A program made the position numbers and the translations under genes. The notes beneath the pieces are model-generated. The model saw only the letters and a program-made list of their open reading frames with translations, ran no database searches and was not told the DNA's origin. Below are positions 16,324 to 24,659 of a stretch of DNA of 64,000 nucleotides, piece after piece. Each line of letters opens with the position of its first letter. The stretch's first letter is position 1. Source of the stretch: Bog-793 sp963803025 (GTDB lineage: Bacteria; Actinomycetota; Acidimicrobiia; Acidimicrobiales; Bog-793); the NCBI GenBank assembly GCA_963803025.1, contig CAWDKZ010000007.1, positions 62,001 to 126,000 on the forward strand, written 5' to 3'.

Positions 16324-17604
16324 ATGCCGACCTGTTGGGAAGATCTCGCGTGGCGCGGACTTGTCCTGCAGGTGAGCGACCAGGCCCTGCTCCCGCGACT
16401 CGACGCCGGTGGCGAGAGCGTCTACGTCGGTTTCGACCCGACGGTCGACAGTCTGCAGGTGGGCAATCTCCTGCAGCTGTGCAACCTGCGCCGGCTCCAG
16501 CTCGCCGGTCACCGGCCGATCGCCGTCGCCGGGAGTGGGACAGGGCTCATCGGCGATCCCGGCGAGCGGGCCGAGGAGCGCCCGCTCATCGGGCGCGACG
16601 AGCTCGCGGCCAACCTCGCCGGCATCCGCCCGCAGCTCGAGCGCTTCCTCGACTTCTCTCCCGCGTCCGGCCACGCCGCCTTGGTCGTCGACAACGGCGA
16701 GTGGCTCGGTGAGCTGTCGTACCTCGACTTCCTGCGCGACGTCGGCAGGCACTTCACCGTGAACCAGATGGTGGCGAAGGAGTCGGTGCGGACGCGCTTC
16801 GGCCGACCGGACCAGGGCATCTCGTACACCGAGTTCAGCTACATGCTGCTCCAGGCCTACGACTTCCTCCACCTGTTCGACGAGTTCGGCTGCCGGGTCC
16901 AGATGGGGGGGAGCGACCAGTGGGGGAACATCACGATGGGCGTCGAGCTCATCCGCAAGCTGCGCGCTGAGACGGCCTACGCCCTCACCACGCCGCTCGT
17001 GACGAAGCCCGACGGGACGAAGTTCGGCAAGACCGAGGCGGGCGCGCTCTACCTCGACGCCCGCAGGACGAGCCCGTACGCGCTCTACCAGTACTTCTAC
17101 CGGGTCGAGGACAGCGTCGTCGGCACGTACCTGCGGTACTTCACGTTCCTTTCCCACGACGAGATCACCGCCCTCGACGCAGCAACGGATGACCGGCCGG
17201 AGTCCCGGGAGTCCCAGCGGAGCCTCGCGCGGGCGGTCTGCACGCTCGTGCACGGCGAGTCCGAGACGGTGCGGGCCGAACGCGCGGCCGAGGCGCTGTA
17301 CTCGGAGGACGTCGCCGCGCTCGACGAGCGGACCCTGCTCGAGGTGTTCGCCGACGCGCCGTCCTCGACGATGCCGGTCGACTCCCTCGCGGGCGACGGC
17401 CTCGACGTCGTCGACGCGTTGACGGCGTCGGGCCTCGTCACCTCGAAGAGCGCGGCGCGCGCGGCGATCGCCCAGGGCGGCGCCTACGTGAACAACCGCC
17501 GGGTGGCACTCGACGCGCGCCTGGGCGGGTCCGACCTGATCGCCGGGCGCTACATCGTGCTGCGCCGCGGGCGGCGCGAGCTCCACCTCGTGCGCTTCGG
17601 CTGA
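16324..17604 (+). CDS. tyrS: Tyrosyl-tRNA synthetase
   Basis: 426-aa class I synthetase, normal length, with catalytic domain, anticodon-binding helical domain and C-terminal S4 RNA-binding domain (SGLVTSKSAARAAIAQGGAYVNN). Tyrosine-binding and family motifs are intact: SYTEFSYMLLQAYDF, QMGGSDQWGNIT, and KFGKT as the KMSKS equivalent. Oddly, the HIGH signature reads SLQVGN (Gln45, Asn48), replacing both histidines, while Thr40 is kept. A CAGGCT box 6 nt before the ATG suggests a leaderless transcript. Confidence 0.95.
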   Translation: MPTCWEDLAWRGLVLQVSDQALLPRLDAGGESVYVGFDPTVDSLQVGNLLQLCNLRRLQLAGHRPIAVAGSGTGLIGDPGERAEERPLIGRDELAANLAGIRPQLERFLDFSPASGHAALVVDNGEWLGELSYLDFLRDVGRHFTVNQMVAKESVRTRFGRPDQGISYTEFSYMLLQAYDFLHLFDEFGCRVQMGGSDQWGNITMGVELIRKLRAETAYALTTPLVTKPDGTKFGKTEAGALYLDARRTSPYALYQYFYRVEDSVVGTYLRYFTFLSHDEITALDAATDDRPESRESQRSLARAVCTLVHGESETVRAERAAEALYSEDVAALDERTLLEVFADAPSSTMPVDSLAGDGLDVVDALTASGLVTSKSAARAAIAQGGAYVNNRRVALDARLGGSDLIAGRYIVLRRGRRELHLVRFG

Positions 17605-17613
17605 GCGGGGCGG

Positions 17614-19254
17614 TCACGCCGCCAGGCCGAGCGCCTCCTCGGCGAGGGCGAGCGGCAGGCACCCCGTCGCGGCGACCTCGTCGTGGAAGGCGCGCAGGTC
17701 GCCCCGTCCGGCGGCGAGATAGCGCTTCCGGATCCTCTCGATCTCGAGGCTCCCGGTGAGGTACGAGGGCGCCTGGGTCGGCCAGGCGCAGTAGCGGCTG
17801 ACCTCGGCGCGGGCGATGGGCTCGGGCAGCCCGGCGTTCGCCTCCATGAAGGCGACGGCTTCGTCGACGCCGAGGTCCCCGATGTGGAGCCCGGTGTCGA
17901 CGACGATGCGCGCGGCCCGGAAGATCCGCGCGTTCAGCTGTCCGAGCTCGGCCCGCGGATCCGCGAAGTAGCCCTGCTCGCGCATCATGCTCTCGGCGTA
18001 GAGGGCCCAACCCTCAGCGAAGTACGGGGAGTGGACGAACTGGCGGACCCGGCGGGTCGACGCCTTCATCGAGGTGAGGTGCCAGTGATGGCCGGGGTAG
18101 GCCTCGTGGACGGTGATCGTGGGGATGACGTGCACGTTGTTGGCGGCAAGACGCTGCGCGTTGTCGGCGCGTGTCGTCCCCGCGGGGGGCCACGGCACGT
18201 GGAAGTGCCCGACGCGGCCGGGGCGGAAAGCCGGGGGGGAGACGTACGAGGCGACGGCGATGATCGGGCGCAGAAACGGCGGCGTCGGCTCGACCTGGCA
18301 CACCTCGCCCTCGGGGAAGCTGACGAGGCCGTTGTCGCGCAGGAAGCCGCGGGCCTTCCTCGTCTCGTCCTCGTAGCGCCGGCGCATCTCCTCGAAGGTC
18401 GCGGGGCGGTCCTCGCTCATCGCCGCGAAGACGGGACGCCACGTCGCGGCGTCCGGCTCGATCCCCCGGGCCAGCGCGTTCATCTCCGACTCGAGTTCGT
18501 CGAGGGCGTGCCGGCCCCGGGCGCGCAGATCCGAGGCGCCGCAGCCGAGCAGCTCCCGCTCGCGCAGCAGTGCCGAGTAGCGCTCCTCGCCGATGGCGTA
18601 GCCGCCCCGCGCCGAGGTGGCCAGTTCGGTGAGGAAGGCGAGGAAACCCCGGAACGAATCGGCGGCCCCCGCTGCGGCGGCGGCGACCTCGGCGCGGGAC
18701 GTCGGGTGGGCGAACTCGGCGGGCAGCATCTCCTGGAAATACGGGATCGCCGCCTCGCACTGACCGATCGCGCGGCCGACGATCAGCGGGCTCGCCAGCT
18801 CGGCGGAGAGGTTCGCCCGTCCGGTCTCGAGCGCGCCCGCCATGGCGCGCAGGCGGCCCGCCGTGCAGCGGGCCAGCTCCGCCTCGGGGAAGGAGCGGTG
18901 GATGACGAGGCTGAGGATCCCGTCGAAGCACGGGTCGAGGTACACCGACGGGTCCCTTTGCCAGGCGCGCCACGACTCGAGGACCTGTCGGCCGCGGAGC
19001 TCGGCCACGACCGCGGCCCGGTCGATCTTCTGCTCGGGTGCGAGTGATGCGCCGTCGACGGCGCGCATCCGGGCGAGCCAGGTCGCGTCGTCGGACACCC
19101 GCCGCGAGAAGGCCGCCGCCGAGAGGTCGTCGATCGCGTCGTGCGCGCCGTCGGCACCGAGCGCGGTCGCCGTCACCGGGGACACCTCGAACTCGTGGGC
19201 GAGCCAGTCGTCGAGCTGATCGTCGAAGGCGGCGTTTCGTCCGGTCGGGGTCAC
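17614..19254 (-). CDS. DUF885-family metallohydrolase
   Basis: 546-aa protein of the DUF885 family, thought to be zinc metallopeptidase-like. The characteristic motif HEAYPGHHWHL is present with a downstream glutamate-rich helix (YFAEGWALYAESMMREQGY) and QLNARIFRAARIVVDTGLH. The N-terminus lacks a clear signal peptide, so it is probably cytosolic. GTG 19254 is supported by a TACCGT box exactly 6 nt upstream. The substrate is unknown. Confidence 0.88.
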   Translation of the reverse strand: MTPTGRNAAFDDQLDDWLAHEFEVSPVTATALGADGAHDAIDDLSAAAFSRRVSDDATWLARMRAVDGASLAPEQKIDRAAVVAELRGRQVLESWRAWQRDPSVYLDPCFDGILSLVIHRSFPEAELARCTAGRLRAMAGALETGRANLSAELASPLIVGRAIGQCEAAIPYFQEMLPAEFAHPTSRAEVAAAAAGAADSFRGFLAFLTELATSARGGYAIGEERYSALLRERELLGCGASDLRARGRHALDELESEMNALARGIEPDAATWRPVFAAMSEDRPATFEEMRRRYEDETRKARGFLRDNGLVSFPEGEVCQVEPTPPFLRPIIAVASYVSPPAFRPGRVGHFHVPWPPAGTTRADNAQRLAANNVHVIPTITVHEAYPGHHWHLTSMKASTRRVRQFVHSPYFAEGWALYAESMMREQGYFADPRAELGQLNARIFRAARIVVDTGLHIGDLGVDEAVAFMEANAGLPEPIARAEVSRYCAWPTQAPSYLTGSLEIERIRKRYLAAGRGDLRAFHDEVAATGCLPLALAEEALGLAA

Positions 19255-19313
19255 GGCGCGACGGTAGACGCTCGGCCCTGGTCGCGGGGACGGGCGGGCC
19301 GGCGGTTCGCGGG

Positions 19314-19319
19314 TAGGGT
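19314..19319 (+). promoter_or_regulatory. -10 box of the flavin reductase promoter (leaderless)
   Basis: TAGGGT 7 nt before the GTG at 19327. On the opposite strand TACCGT (19261-19266) lies 6 nt before the divergent DUF885 start, so this 72-bp region holds two divergent leaderless promoters. Confidence 0.45.
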
Positions 19320-19326
19320 CCCCGTC

Positions 19327-19878
19327 GTGGCAGACACGGCGAAGCTCGTCGGGCCATTCCCCCCCGGCGCCGACCCCGAGGACTACGACCGGATCCGCCG
19401 GCGTGTGCTGTGGCGGATGCCGACGGGTCTGTACCTCGTGGGCTCGCTCGCGGCCGGCGAGCGCAACATGATGACGGCGAACCTCGTCGTTCAGCTCTGC
19501 GTCGAGCCGAAGCTCGTCGGCGTGGTCGTCGAGGCGGCGGCGCGCACCCACGAACTGATCGAGACGGGCGGGTGCTTCGCCGTCTCGCTGCTCGCCCGCG
19601 AGGACCGGGCGCTCGTCCGCAAGTTCGTCAAGCCGGCGCGCGACGACCGGGCCGCCCGCACGCTGAACGGCGTTGCCTACGCCGACGCGCCTGGGACCGG
19701 GGCACCGGTCCTGGCCCGGGCGGTCGCCTTCCTCGATTGCCGACTCGAGCGGACGGTCATGCTCGGCTCGCACTCGCTCTTCGTCGGCGAGGTCGTCGAC
19801 GCCGCCTTCGGGCCCAGCGGGGCCGGCGAAGCCGAGGTGCTGCGCGTCGAGGACACCCGCATGAGCTACGGGGGCTGA
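19327..19878 (+). CDS. Flavin reductase-like FMN-binding protein
   Basis: 183-aa split-barrel flavoprotein of the flavin reductase family. The pattern MPTGLYLVGSLAAGERNMMTANLVVQ with VEPKLVGVVVEAAARTHELI and GCFAVSLLAREDRALVRKF is typical of NAD(P)H:flavin oxidoreductases that supply reduced flavin. No partner monooxygenase is nearby. It is followed by rnd after 5 nt and is probably co-transcribed with it. GTG 19327 is chosen for its TAGGGT box. Confidence 0.85.
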   Translation: MADTAKLVGPFPPGADPEDYDRIRRRVLWRMPTGLYLVGSLAAGERNMMTANLVVQLCVEPKLVGVVVEAAARTHELIETGGCFAVSLLAREDRALVRKFVKPARDDRAARTLNGVAYADAPGTGAPVLARAVAFLDCRLERTVMLGSHSLFVGEVVDAAFGPSGAGEAEVLRVEDTRMSYGG

Positions 19879-19883
19879 ACGGA

Positions 19884-21092
19884 TTGGCAACGGCGCCGCG
19901 TGCCGGTGGGCGCCCGCACCGGCCGCCACCTATCGAACTCCGTTACGTCGCCGACGAGGTCGCGCTCGGCGCTCTCGTCGACGAGCTCGGGGGCGCCGAC
20001 GAGTACGCGCTCGACACCGAGTTCCACCGTGAGAGGAGCTACTTCGCCCGGCTCGCCCTCCTCCAGGTCGCCTGGCACGGTGGGATCGCGCTCGTCGACC
20101 CGCTCGCCGTCGACGTCGCGCCCCTCGCCGCCGTGCTTTCCGGTCCGGGACTGGCCGTCGTTCACGCCGCCGACCAGGACCTCGAGGTCCTCGAGCGGGC
20201 GTGCGGTGCCACCCCGGCGCGGCTTTTCGACACGCAGCTCGCGGCGGGGTTCCTCGGCCTGTCGACGCCCTCGCTCGTCGTGCTCGTCGAGAAGCTGTTG
20301 CGGCTGCGCCTCGAGAAGGGCGACCAGCTGACGGACTGGACGCGCCGGCCGCTCAGCGCAGAGCAGTGCCAGTACGCGGCGCACGACGTCGCCCACCTCG
20401 TCGAGCTCCATCGCGTCATCGCCGACCGGCTCGTGGCGCGCGGGCGGCTCGGCTGGGCCGAGGAGGAGTGCGCCGCCTTCCTCCAGCGGGCGCGCCTGCC
20501 CCTCGTCCCGGAGGAGGCCTGGTGGAAGCTGCGCCAGGCGCGTCAGCTGCGCGGTGCCGAACGGGGTGTCGCCCAGTCGGTGGCGGCGTGGCGCGAGCGG
20601 CGTGCTCAGGCGCTCGACCGGCCCGTTCGATTCGTGCTCTCCGACCTCGCGCTGGCGGCGATCGCCCACCGGCCGCCGCAGGGCCGGGCAGACCTCGAGC
20701 ACGTGCGCAACCTCGACCTGCGCAATCTCGGCGAGCCGGTCGTGGCGGAGCTGCTCGCGGCCGTCGCCGAGGGGGCCAGGCTCCCGCCCGAGGCGATCCA
20801 CCTGCCACCCGGCCCCGAGGGGAACTCGGTCGCCAGGCCGGCGGTGGCGCTCGCGCTCGCCTTCGCCGGCGAGCTCGCCCGCCAGCTCGAGATCGACCCG
20901 GGGTTGCTCGCGACACGGGCCGACGTCGTCGGCTTCCTCCAGCAGCCGCCCGAGGGTCGGCTCACGGCCTCGTGGCGCCACGAGATCGTCGGCGAGCCGC
21001 TCGCCCGCCTCGTCACCGGGCAGGCCGCGCTCGCGCTCGAGGAGGGCTCGCTCGTCCTGGAGGAGCGCTCGCACCGCCGGTATCCGGGTTAG
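19884..21092 (+). CDS. rnd: Ribonuclease D
   Basis: 402-aa 3'-5' exoribonuclease acting in tRNA and stable RNA 3' maturation. The DEDDy core is complete: Asp44 and Glu46 in ALDTEFHRE, HAADQDLEVL, and YAAHDVAHLVEL with the catalytic Tyr and Asp. An HRDC domain follows (about residues 215-290). The start is TTG at 19884, five nt after the flavin reductase stop; there is no better codon in frame. Confidence 0.92.
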   Translation: MATAPRAGGRPHRPPPIELRYVADEVALGALVDELGGADEYALDTEFHRERSYFARLALLQVAWHGGIALVDPLAVDVAPLAAVLSGPGLAVVHAADQDLEVLERACGATPARLFDTQLAAGFLGLSTPSLVVLVEKLLRLRLEKGDQLTDWTRRPLSAEQCQYAAHDVAHLVELHRVIADRLVARGRLGWAEEECAAFLQRARLPLVPEEAWWKLRQARQLRGAERGVAQSVAAWRERRAQALDRPVRFVLSDLALAAIAHRPPQGRADLEHVRNLDLRNLGEPVVAELLAAVAEGARLPPEAIHLPPGPEGNSVARPAVALALAFAGELARQLEIDPGLLATRADVVGFLQQPPEGRLTASWRHEIVGEPLARLVTGQAALALEEGSLVLEERSHRRYPG

Positions 21093-21880
21093 CCGGCTGC
21101 GGCAGCTCGGGCCGGCGGCGCCGCGAGGAGTCGGTCCCTCCGCCGATCCGGAGGCATCCCACCTGGGCGTGGCGGCGGGCGGCGGCCGCTCCCCCGGGTT
21201 GAGAAAGACGAGATCGGCGCCGGCCGCGCGGGCCCAGCGCGCGAGCGCGGCGGTGAGCGACGAGGCGACCCGGCGACCGCGGCGGGCCTCGTCGACGGCG
21301 TTGCCGGCGATCTCGCCGAAGCCCCGCCGGACCGCCGAACAGGTCCCGGTGCCGACGACGCGGCCGTGCCGGGCTCGATGGCCGCGGCGACGCAACCGCC
21401 CGCGGCGACGACCCGGGGGAGAGGTCGGCCCGCCCGGAGCGGGCGGCGGCGTCTGGCCGAACGCCGCGCCCTGCACCCGGGCCGCGGCGACGAGCTCGCC
21501 GGGTGTCACCGGCCGCCGGACCGTGAACTGCAGGCGAATTCGCCGCTGCGAAGGTCACCGCGGCCGGCCGCCAAGAGCGCGAGGACCGCTTCGCTGACGA
21601 AACCGCCGCCGCGAGCGCGGCGCCGAACGCGGGCGGCAGGCGGCGGAGTACCCGGCGCGCGCGACGCGGTTCCGTCGCTCGAACGCCGCGACGAGCGTCG
21701 CCACCTCGTCAGCCGAGGGCTGCGCGCCGCCGTCGGGGATCGCGTGGTTGAGATAGGGGTTGGCGTCGTGCTCGGTGAAGGTCGCGAGGAACGGCCCGAC
21801 GCGTTCGAGGCTCCGGCCCGGGGCCGCTGTCGCGCCCGTCGGCGGCCAGCGACGCGAGTTCCCCGTTGTCGGACCGCGCC
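21093..21880 (-). pseudogene. GNAT N-acetyltransferase gene broken by several frameshifts
   Basis: Translating the minus strand in changing frames rebuilds a GNAT protein in order: LERVGPFLATFTEHDANPY, then FVSEAVLALLAAGRGDLRSG, then VTPGELVAAARVQGAAFG, then VAAGGCVAAAIEPGTA, then VVGTGTCSAVRRGFGEIAGN with DEARRGRRVASSLTAALA, and finally ARRHAQVGCLRIG. The acetyl-CoA loop appears as RRGRRVAS. At least four single-base shifts separate these blocks. Either the gene has decayed or the sequence has errors here. Borders are approximate. Confidence 0.75.
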
Positions 21881-21899
21881 GCCGGAGGGCTCGCTCCGC

Positions 21900-22154
21900 T
21901 CACTCCGGCTGGTCGACGGGGCGGGGCGCAGGCGCCGGTGACGGCCGCAGGTCGATCGTCAGCGTGAGGATCCCCTCGGCGAGCGTGGCGTCGGCGTCGC
22001 CGACCATCGCGAAGTCCATGTAGTCGAACTCCATCTGCTCGACGATGCGACGGCGTTCGGCACCTTCGACCGGCGGCATCCCCCGCCGCCGGACCACCGC
22101 CGCGCGCTCGCGAAACCGCGCCACCATCGCCGCGGGATCGAAGGCTTCGGGCAC
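21900..22154 (-). CDS. Small conserved-type hypothetical protein (84 aa)
   Basis: Acidic and helical in its first half (MVARFRERAAVVRRRGMPPV) with a beta-like end (EGILTLTIDLRP). No known domain. The GTG start at 22154 has a TAGCCT box 6 nt upstream, which argues that the gene is real and has its own leaderless promoter. It lies just upstream of, and in line with, the broken GNAT gene. Confidence 0.6.
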   Translation of the reverse strand: MPEAFDPAAMVARFRERAAVVRRRGMPPVEGAERRRIVEQMEFDYMDFAMVGDADATLAEGILTLTIDLRPSPAPAPRPVDQPE

Positions 22155-22318
22155 GGGGCAAGGCTACCGGTGGCACGACCCGGCGGGCGTGGCGGGTCGT
22201 GCCAGGACTCGGGCGGTATGCTGCACGTCGCAACAGGGCCCTGGACTGGGACCCGACGTGGTGTCGCGGCGGAGAGTGGCCGCGGGCGACGCGTCCTCCT
22301 GCAAGCGGGGAGTGGCTC

Positions 22319-22489
22319 GTGAAAAAGGGACGGCACCGGCGCTTCGAAGAAGCGCGCAGCCTGAAGCGTGCGGTCGAGGTCGTTGTGGAGCCTTGCCCCG
22401 AATGCGGCGCGGGTCCCGAAGAGGACCACGCGACCTGGTGTCTCTACGAGTCTGACGAACCCGAGGAAGAAGCCGAAGACCTGACCTGA
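22319..22489 (+). CDS. Small zinc-ribbon-like protein (56 aa)
   Basis: Short basic N-terminus (KKGRHRRFEEARSLKRA), then CPECG, a third cysteine 14 residues after CPECG's second one (HATWCLYES), and a very acidic tail. The Cys pattern suggests a small metal-binding knuckle. GTG 22319 has a GGGGAG ribosome-binding site 6 nt upstream. It overlaps the convergent gene ending at 22444 by 46 bp. Function unknown. Confidence 0.55.
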   Translation: MKKGRHRRFEEARSLKRAVEVVVEPCPECGAGPEEDHATWCLYESDEPEEEAEDLT

Positions 22490-23220
22490 CCCCCCGCCCG
22501 TCGCACGGCGGGGTGCGGCAGGGGCGCGCGCCGGACGGCGTGCTCGTCGAGGTAGGCCGCGATCATCTTGTACACGGCCGGTCCGACGAGCGCGCCGAGT
22601 TCGTCGGCGAGGCTGACGTAGACGGGCTGGGCCGCCACGAAGGCCTCGGGGGCCTCGGTGCACCACCAGTGGAACTCATCGCCGGCCGGTCCCCAGTGGC
22701 GCCGTTCCCACTGCGTGACGGTCGAGGTGACGTGGCCGGCTTCGTCGGTCGCGTCCTCGCGGCGCACCGGGAGCTGCCAGCAGACGTCGGGCTTGTACAG
22801 GCGCGGCGCCACGCCCGCCTCGAGCGCGGCGCGGTGGAGGGCGCACCCCGGACCCCCGGGAAAGCCGGGCCGGTTGAGGAAGATGCAGGCCCCGTCGACG
22901 AGTCGCGTCGTCAGGTCCTCGCCCTGGCGCTTGAGCACGCCGACGCGTCGGGCGCGCCCGATGTGCTGAAACTGGGTGGCGTGGAGCTTCGCGGCGGCCG
23001 CCTCGACGCGTCGGGCGTCTTTCCGGTCCGAGAGGTGGGCACCGTAGCTGCAGCAGCCTTCGGCGAGCTCCGGCGCCGGTCCGGTGAGGACCCCCTGGCA
23101 GCCCTTGAAGTAGATGCATTTCCAGGCACTCGTGAGGAACGTCGCGTCGATGACCCAGGTGCGGTCCTCTTCAGGATCGCCGAAGCTCACCCACTCGTGT
23201 GCGTCGTCGGGGATGGACAT
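22444..23220 (-). CDS. Cys-rich conserved protein, radical-SAM operon
   Basis: 258-aa soluble protein with about nine cysteines in conserved-looking contexts: SAWKCIYFKGCQGVLTGP, EGCCSYGAHLSD, GACIFLNRPG, GCALHRAA, KPDVCWQLPVRRED and WWCTEAPEAF. The spacing suggests metal or Fe-S cluster binding, similar to DUF3109-like proteins common in actinobacteria. ATG 23220 overlaps the end of the radical SAM gene by 34 bp, so it is the last gene of that operon. Function unknown. Confidence 0.7.
   Translation of the reverse strand: MSIPDDAHEWVSFGDPEEDRTWVIDATFLTSAWKCIYFKGCQGVLTGPAPELAEGCCSYGAHLSDRKDARRVEAAAAKLHATQFQHIGRARRVGVLKRQGEDLTTRLVDGACIFLNRPGFPGGPGCALHRAALEAGVAPRLYKPDVCWQLPVRREDATDEAGHVTSTVTQWERRHWGPAGDEFHWWCTEAPEAFVAAQPVYVSLADELGALVGPAVYKMIAAYLDEHAVRRAPLPHPAVRRAGGQVRSSASSSGSSDS
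22492..22513 (+). terminator. Stem-loop after the zinc-ribbon gene
   Basis: CCCCGCC (22492-22498) pairs perfectly with GGCGGGG (22507-22513), beginning 3 nt after the stop codon at 22489. There is no T-run, as is usual for GC-rich actinobacteria; it also lies inside the 3' end of the convergent gene. Confidence 0.4.
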
Positions 23221-24659
23221 GGGACGCACGCTACCGGCGCCGCCCCAACACCGGCGAGCTGATCGCGCGTCGGCTCGGCGCAGCAGAACCACGGTTCGCT
23301 GAGACGCGGCCGCCGTCGCGGGGCGGGGCCGGGCGCGACGACGAGCCCCGGCGGACCCGGGTCACGCCGGCCGAGGTGGTCGAAGACGTCGGCGCGCACC
23401 GCGGCGTAGGTCGCCTCGGCCGGCTCGCCCGACGTGGCCGCGGCCTCGACGCGCGCCGCGAGCGCCGCCTGGAGTTCGTCGAGTACCGGGTCGTCGGCCG
23501 ACCAGCCATGACCGAGCGAAGCGGCGTCGAGGTCACCGAGGCAGCGGGCGAGCACGGGGTCGCGCTCGGCGAGCAGGAGCGAGCCGGGCGGGATGAGGAG
23601 GCGGATCGAGTACTGGACCGGGTCGACGTTCGCCACGAGGTCGTGCGCCGCGACGAAATCGACGATGTCGACGACGTCCTGGCGGCTCGTCCACGGCGTG
23701 AAGGGGAGGAACGACGGTCGGATCTCGACGCCGTGGGCGCGCAACGCGGCGACGGCGCGGCTCGCGTCCGCCGCCGTGTGGCCCTTTCCCAGCCGGCGCA
23801 GCACAGTGTCGCTCGTCGATTCGAAGGCGGAGACGACGAAGGCGAGGCCGAGCGTGGCGAGCTCGGCGACGACGTCTCGGTGGCGCAGGAGGTGCGAGAC
23901 CTTGATCGTCGCGTCGAAGCTGAGATCCGGGTGCCCGGCGTGCATCCCCCGGGCGACGGCGAGGGCGTGGGCCGGGCGGTTGAGGAAGTCGGGGTCCGCG
24001 AAACGGACGTGGCCGGCCCCGGCGGCGACGAGCGTGTCGACGTCGGCGAGCACCGACTCGACGGCGACGGCGCGCGATCGCCCGCCGTAGACGACGGGCA
24101 CCGGGCAGTGCCGGCAGCGATGGTTGCAGCCACGGCTCGCCTCGACCGTCCCGACGGGTTGCTCGCCGTCGGCCGTGACGAGGCGGGCGTAGGCCGCGAG
24201 GCCCGGGAGGCCCGTGCGCCGCGGCACGCCGTCGGCCGTGGCCGTCCGGGCCCGGCCGAGGGCGACGACCGCGGCGTGCGGTCCGGGCGCAGGGTCCCGA
24301 CCGGCAAGCCAAGCGGAGAGGGTCTCGCCGACCTCGCCGGCGGTCGCGAGGTCGCCCTCCCGGAGCGCCCCGGTCGCCGTCGCCACCGGGGCGTAGAGGC
24401 CGTAGAGCGCGACCGGCACGCCGGGGCGTGAGGCGCGCAGCCGGTCGACCGCCGCCAGCGCGAGCCGCAGGGCGGTGTGCATCGGCACGGAGAAGGCGAC
24501 GGCCTCGGCCCAGGCGACCCCGGCCGCCGGCCACGGCTCGACCGAGAGGTCCACCGTGCGGACCTCGTGACCACGTGCGACGAGCTCGGCCGCGGGCCAG
24601 GCGAGCCCGAGCGGCTGCGCGCCAAGCTCGTAGGTCGATACGAGAAGGATGTGGCTCAA
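23187..24659 (-). CDS. CCAEP-tail radical SAM protein
   Basis: 490-aa radical SAM enzyme. Residues 1-150 form a Rossmann-like cobalamin-binding-type domain (HILLVSTYELGAQPLGLAW), though without an obvious DxHxxG motif. The radical SAM cluster is C178-x3-C182-x2-C185 in EASRGCNHRCRHCPVPVVY. Near the end is FCCAEPT (Cys459-Cys460), which matches the family I know as CUAEP/CCAEP-tail radical SAM (seleno)proteins; this copy has Cys-Cys. The TTG start at 24659 overlaps the ATP-grasp stop as TTGA. The substrate is unknown. Confidence 0.85.
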   Translation of the reverse strand: MSHILLVSTYELGAQPLGLAWPAAELVARGHEVRTVDLSVEPWPAAGVAWAEAVAFSVPMHTALRLALAAVDRLRASRPGVPVALYGLYAPVATATGALREGDLATAGEVGETLSAWLAGRDPAPGPHAAVVALGRARTATADGVPRRTGLPGLAAYARLVTADGEQPVGTVEASRGCNHRCRHCPVPVVYGGRSRAVAVESVLADVDTLVAAGAGHVRFADPDFLNRPAHALAVARGMHAGHPDLSFDATIKVSHLLRHRDVVAELATLGLAFVVSAFESTSDTVLRRLGKGHTAADASRAVAALRAHGVEIRPSFLPFTPWTSRQDVVDIVDFVAAHDLVANVDPVQYSIRLLIPPGSLLLAERDPVLARCLGDLDAASLGHGWSADDPVLDELQAALAARVEAAATSGEPAEATYAAVRADVFDHLGRRDPGPPGLVVAPGPAPRRRPRLSEPWFCCAEPTRDQLAGVGAAPVACVPCPSPTTHTSG

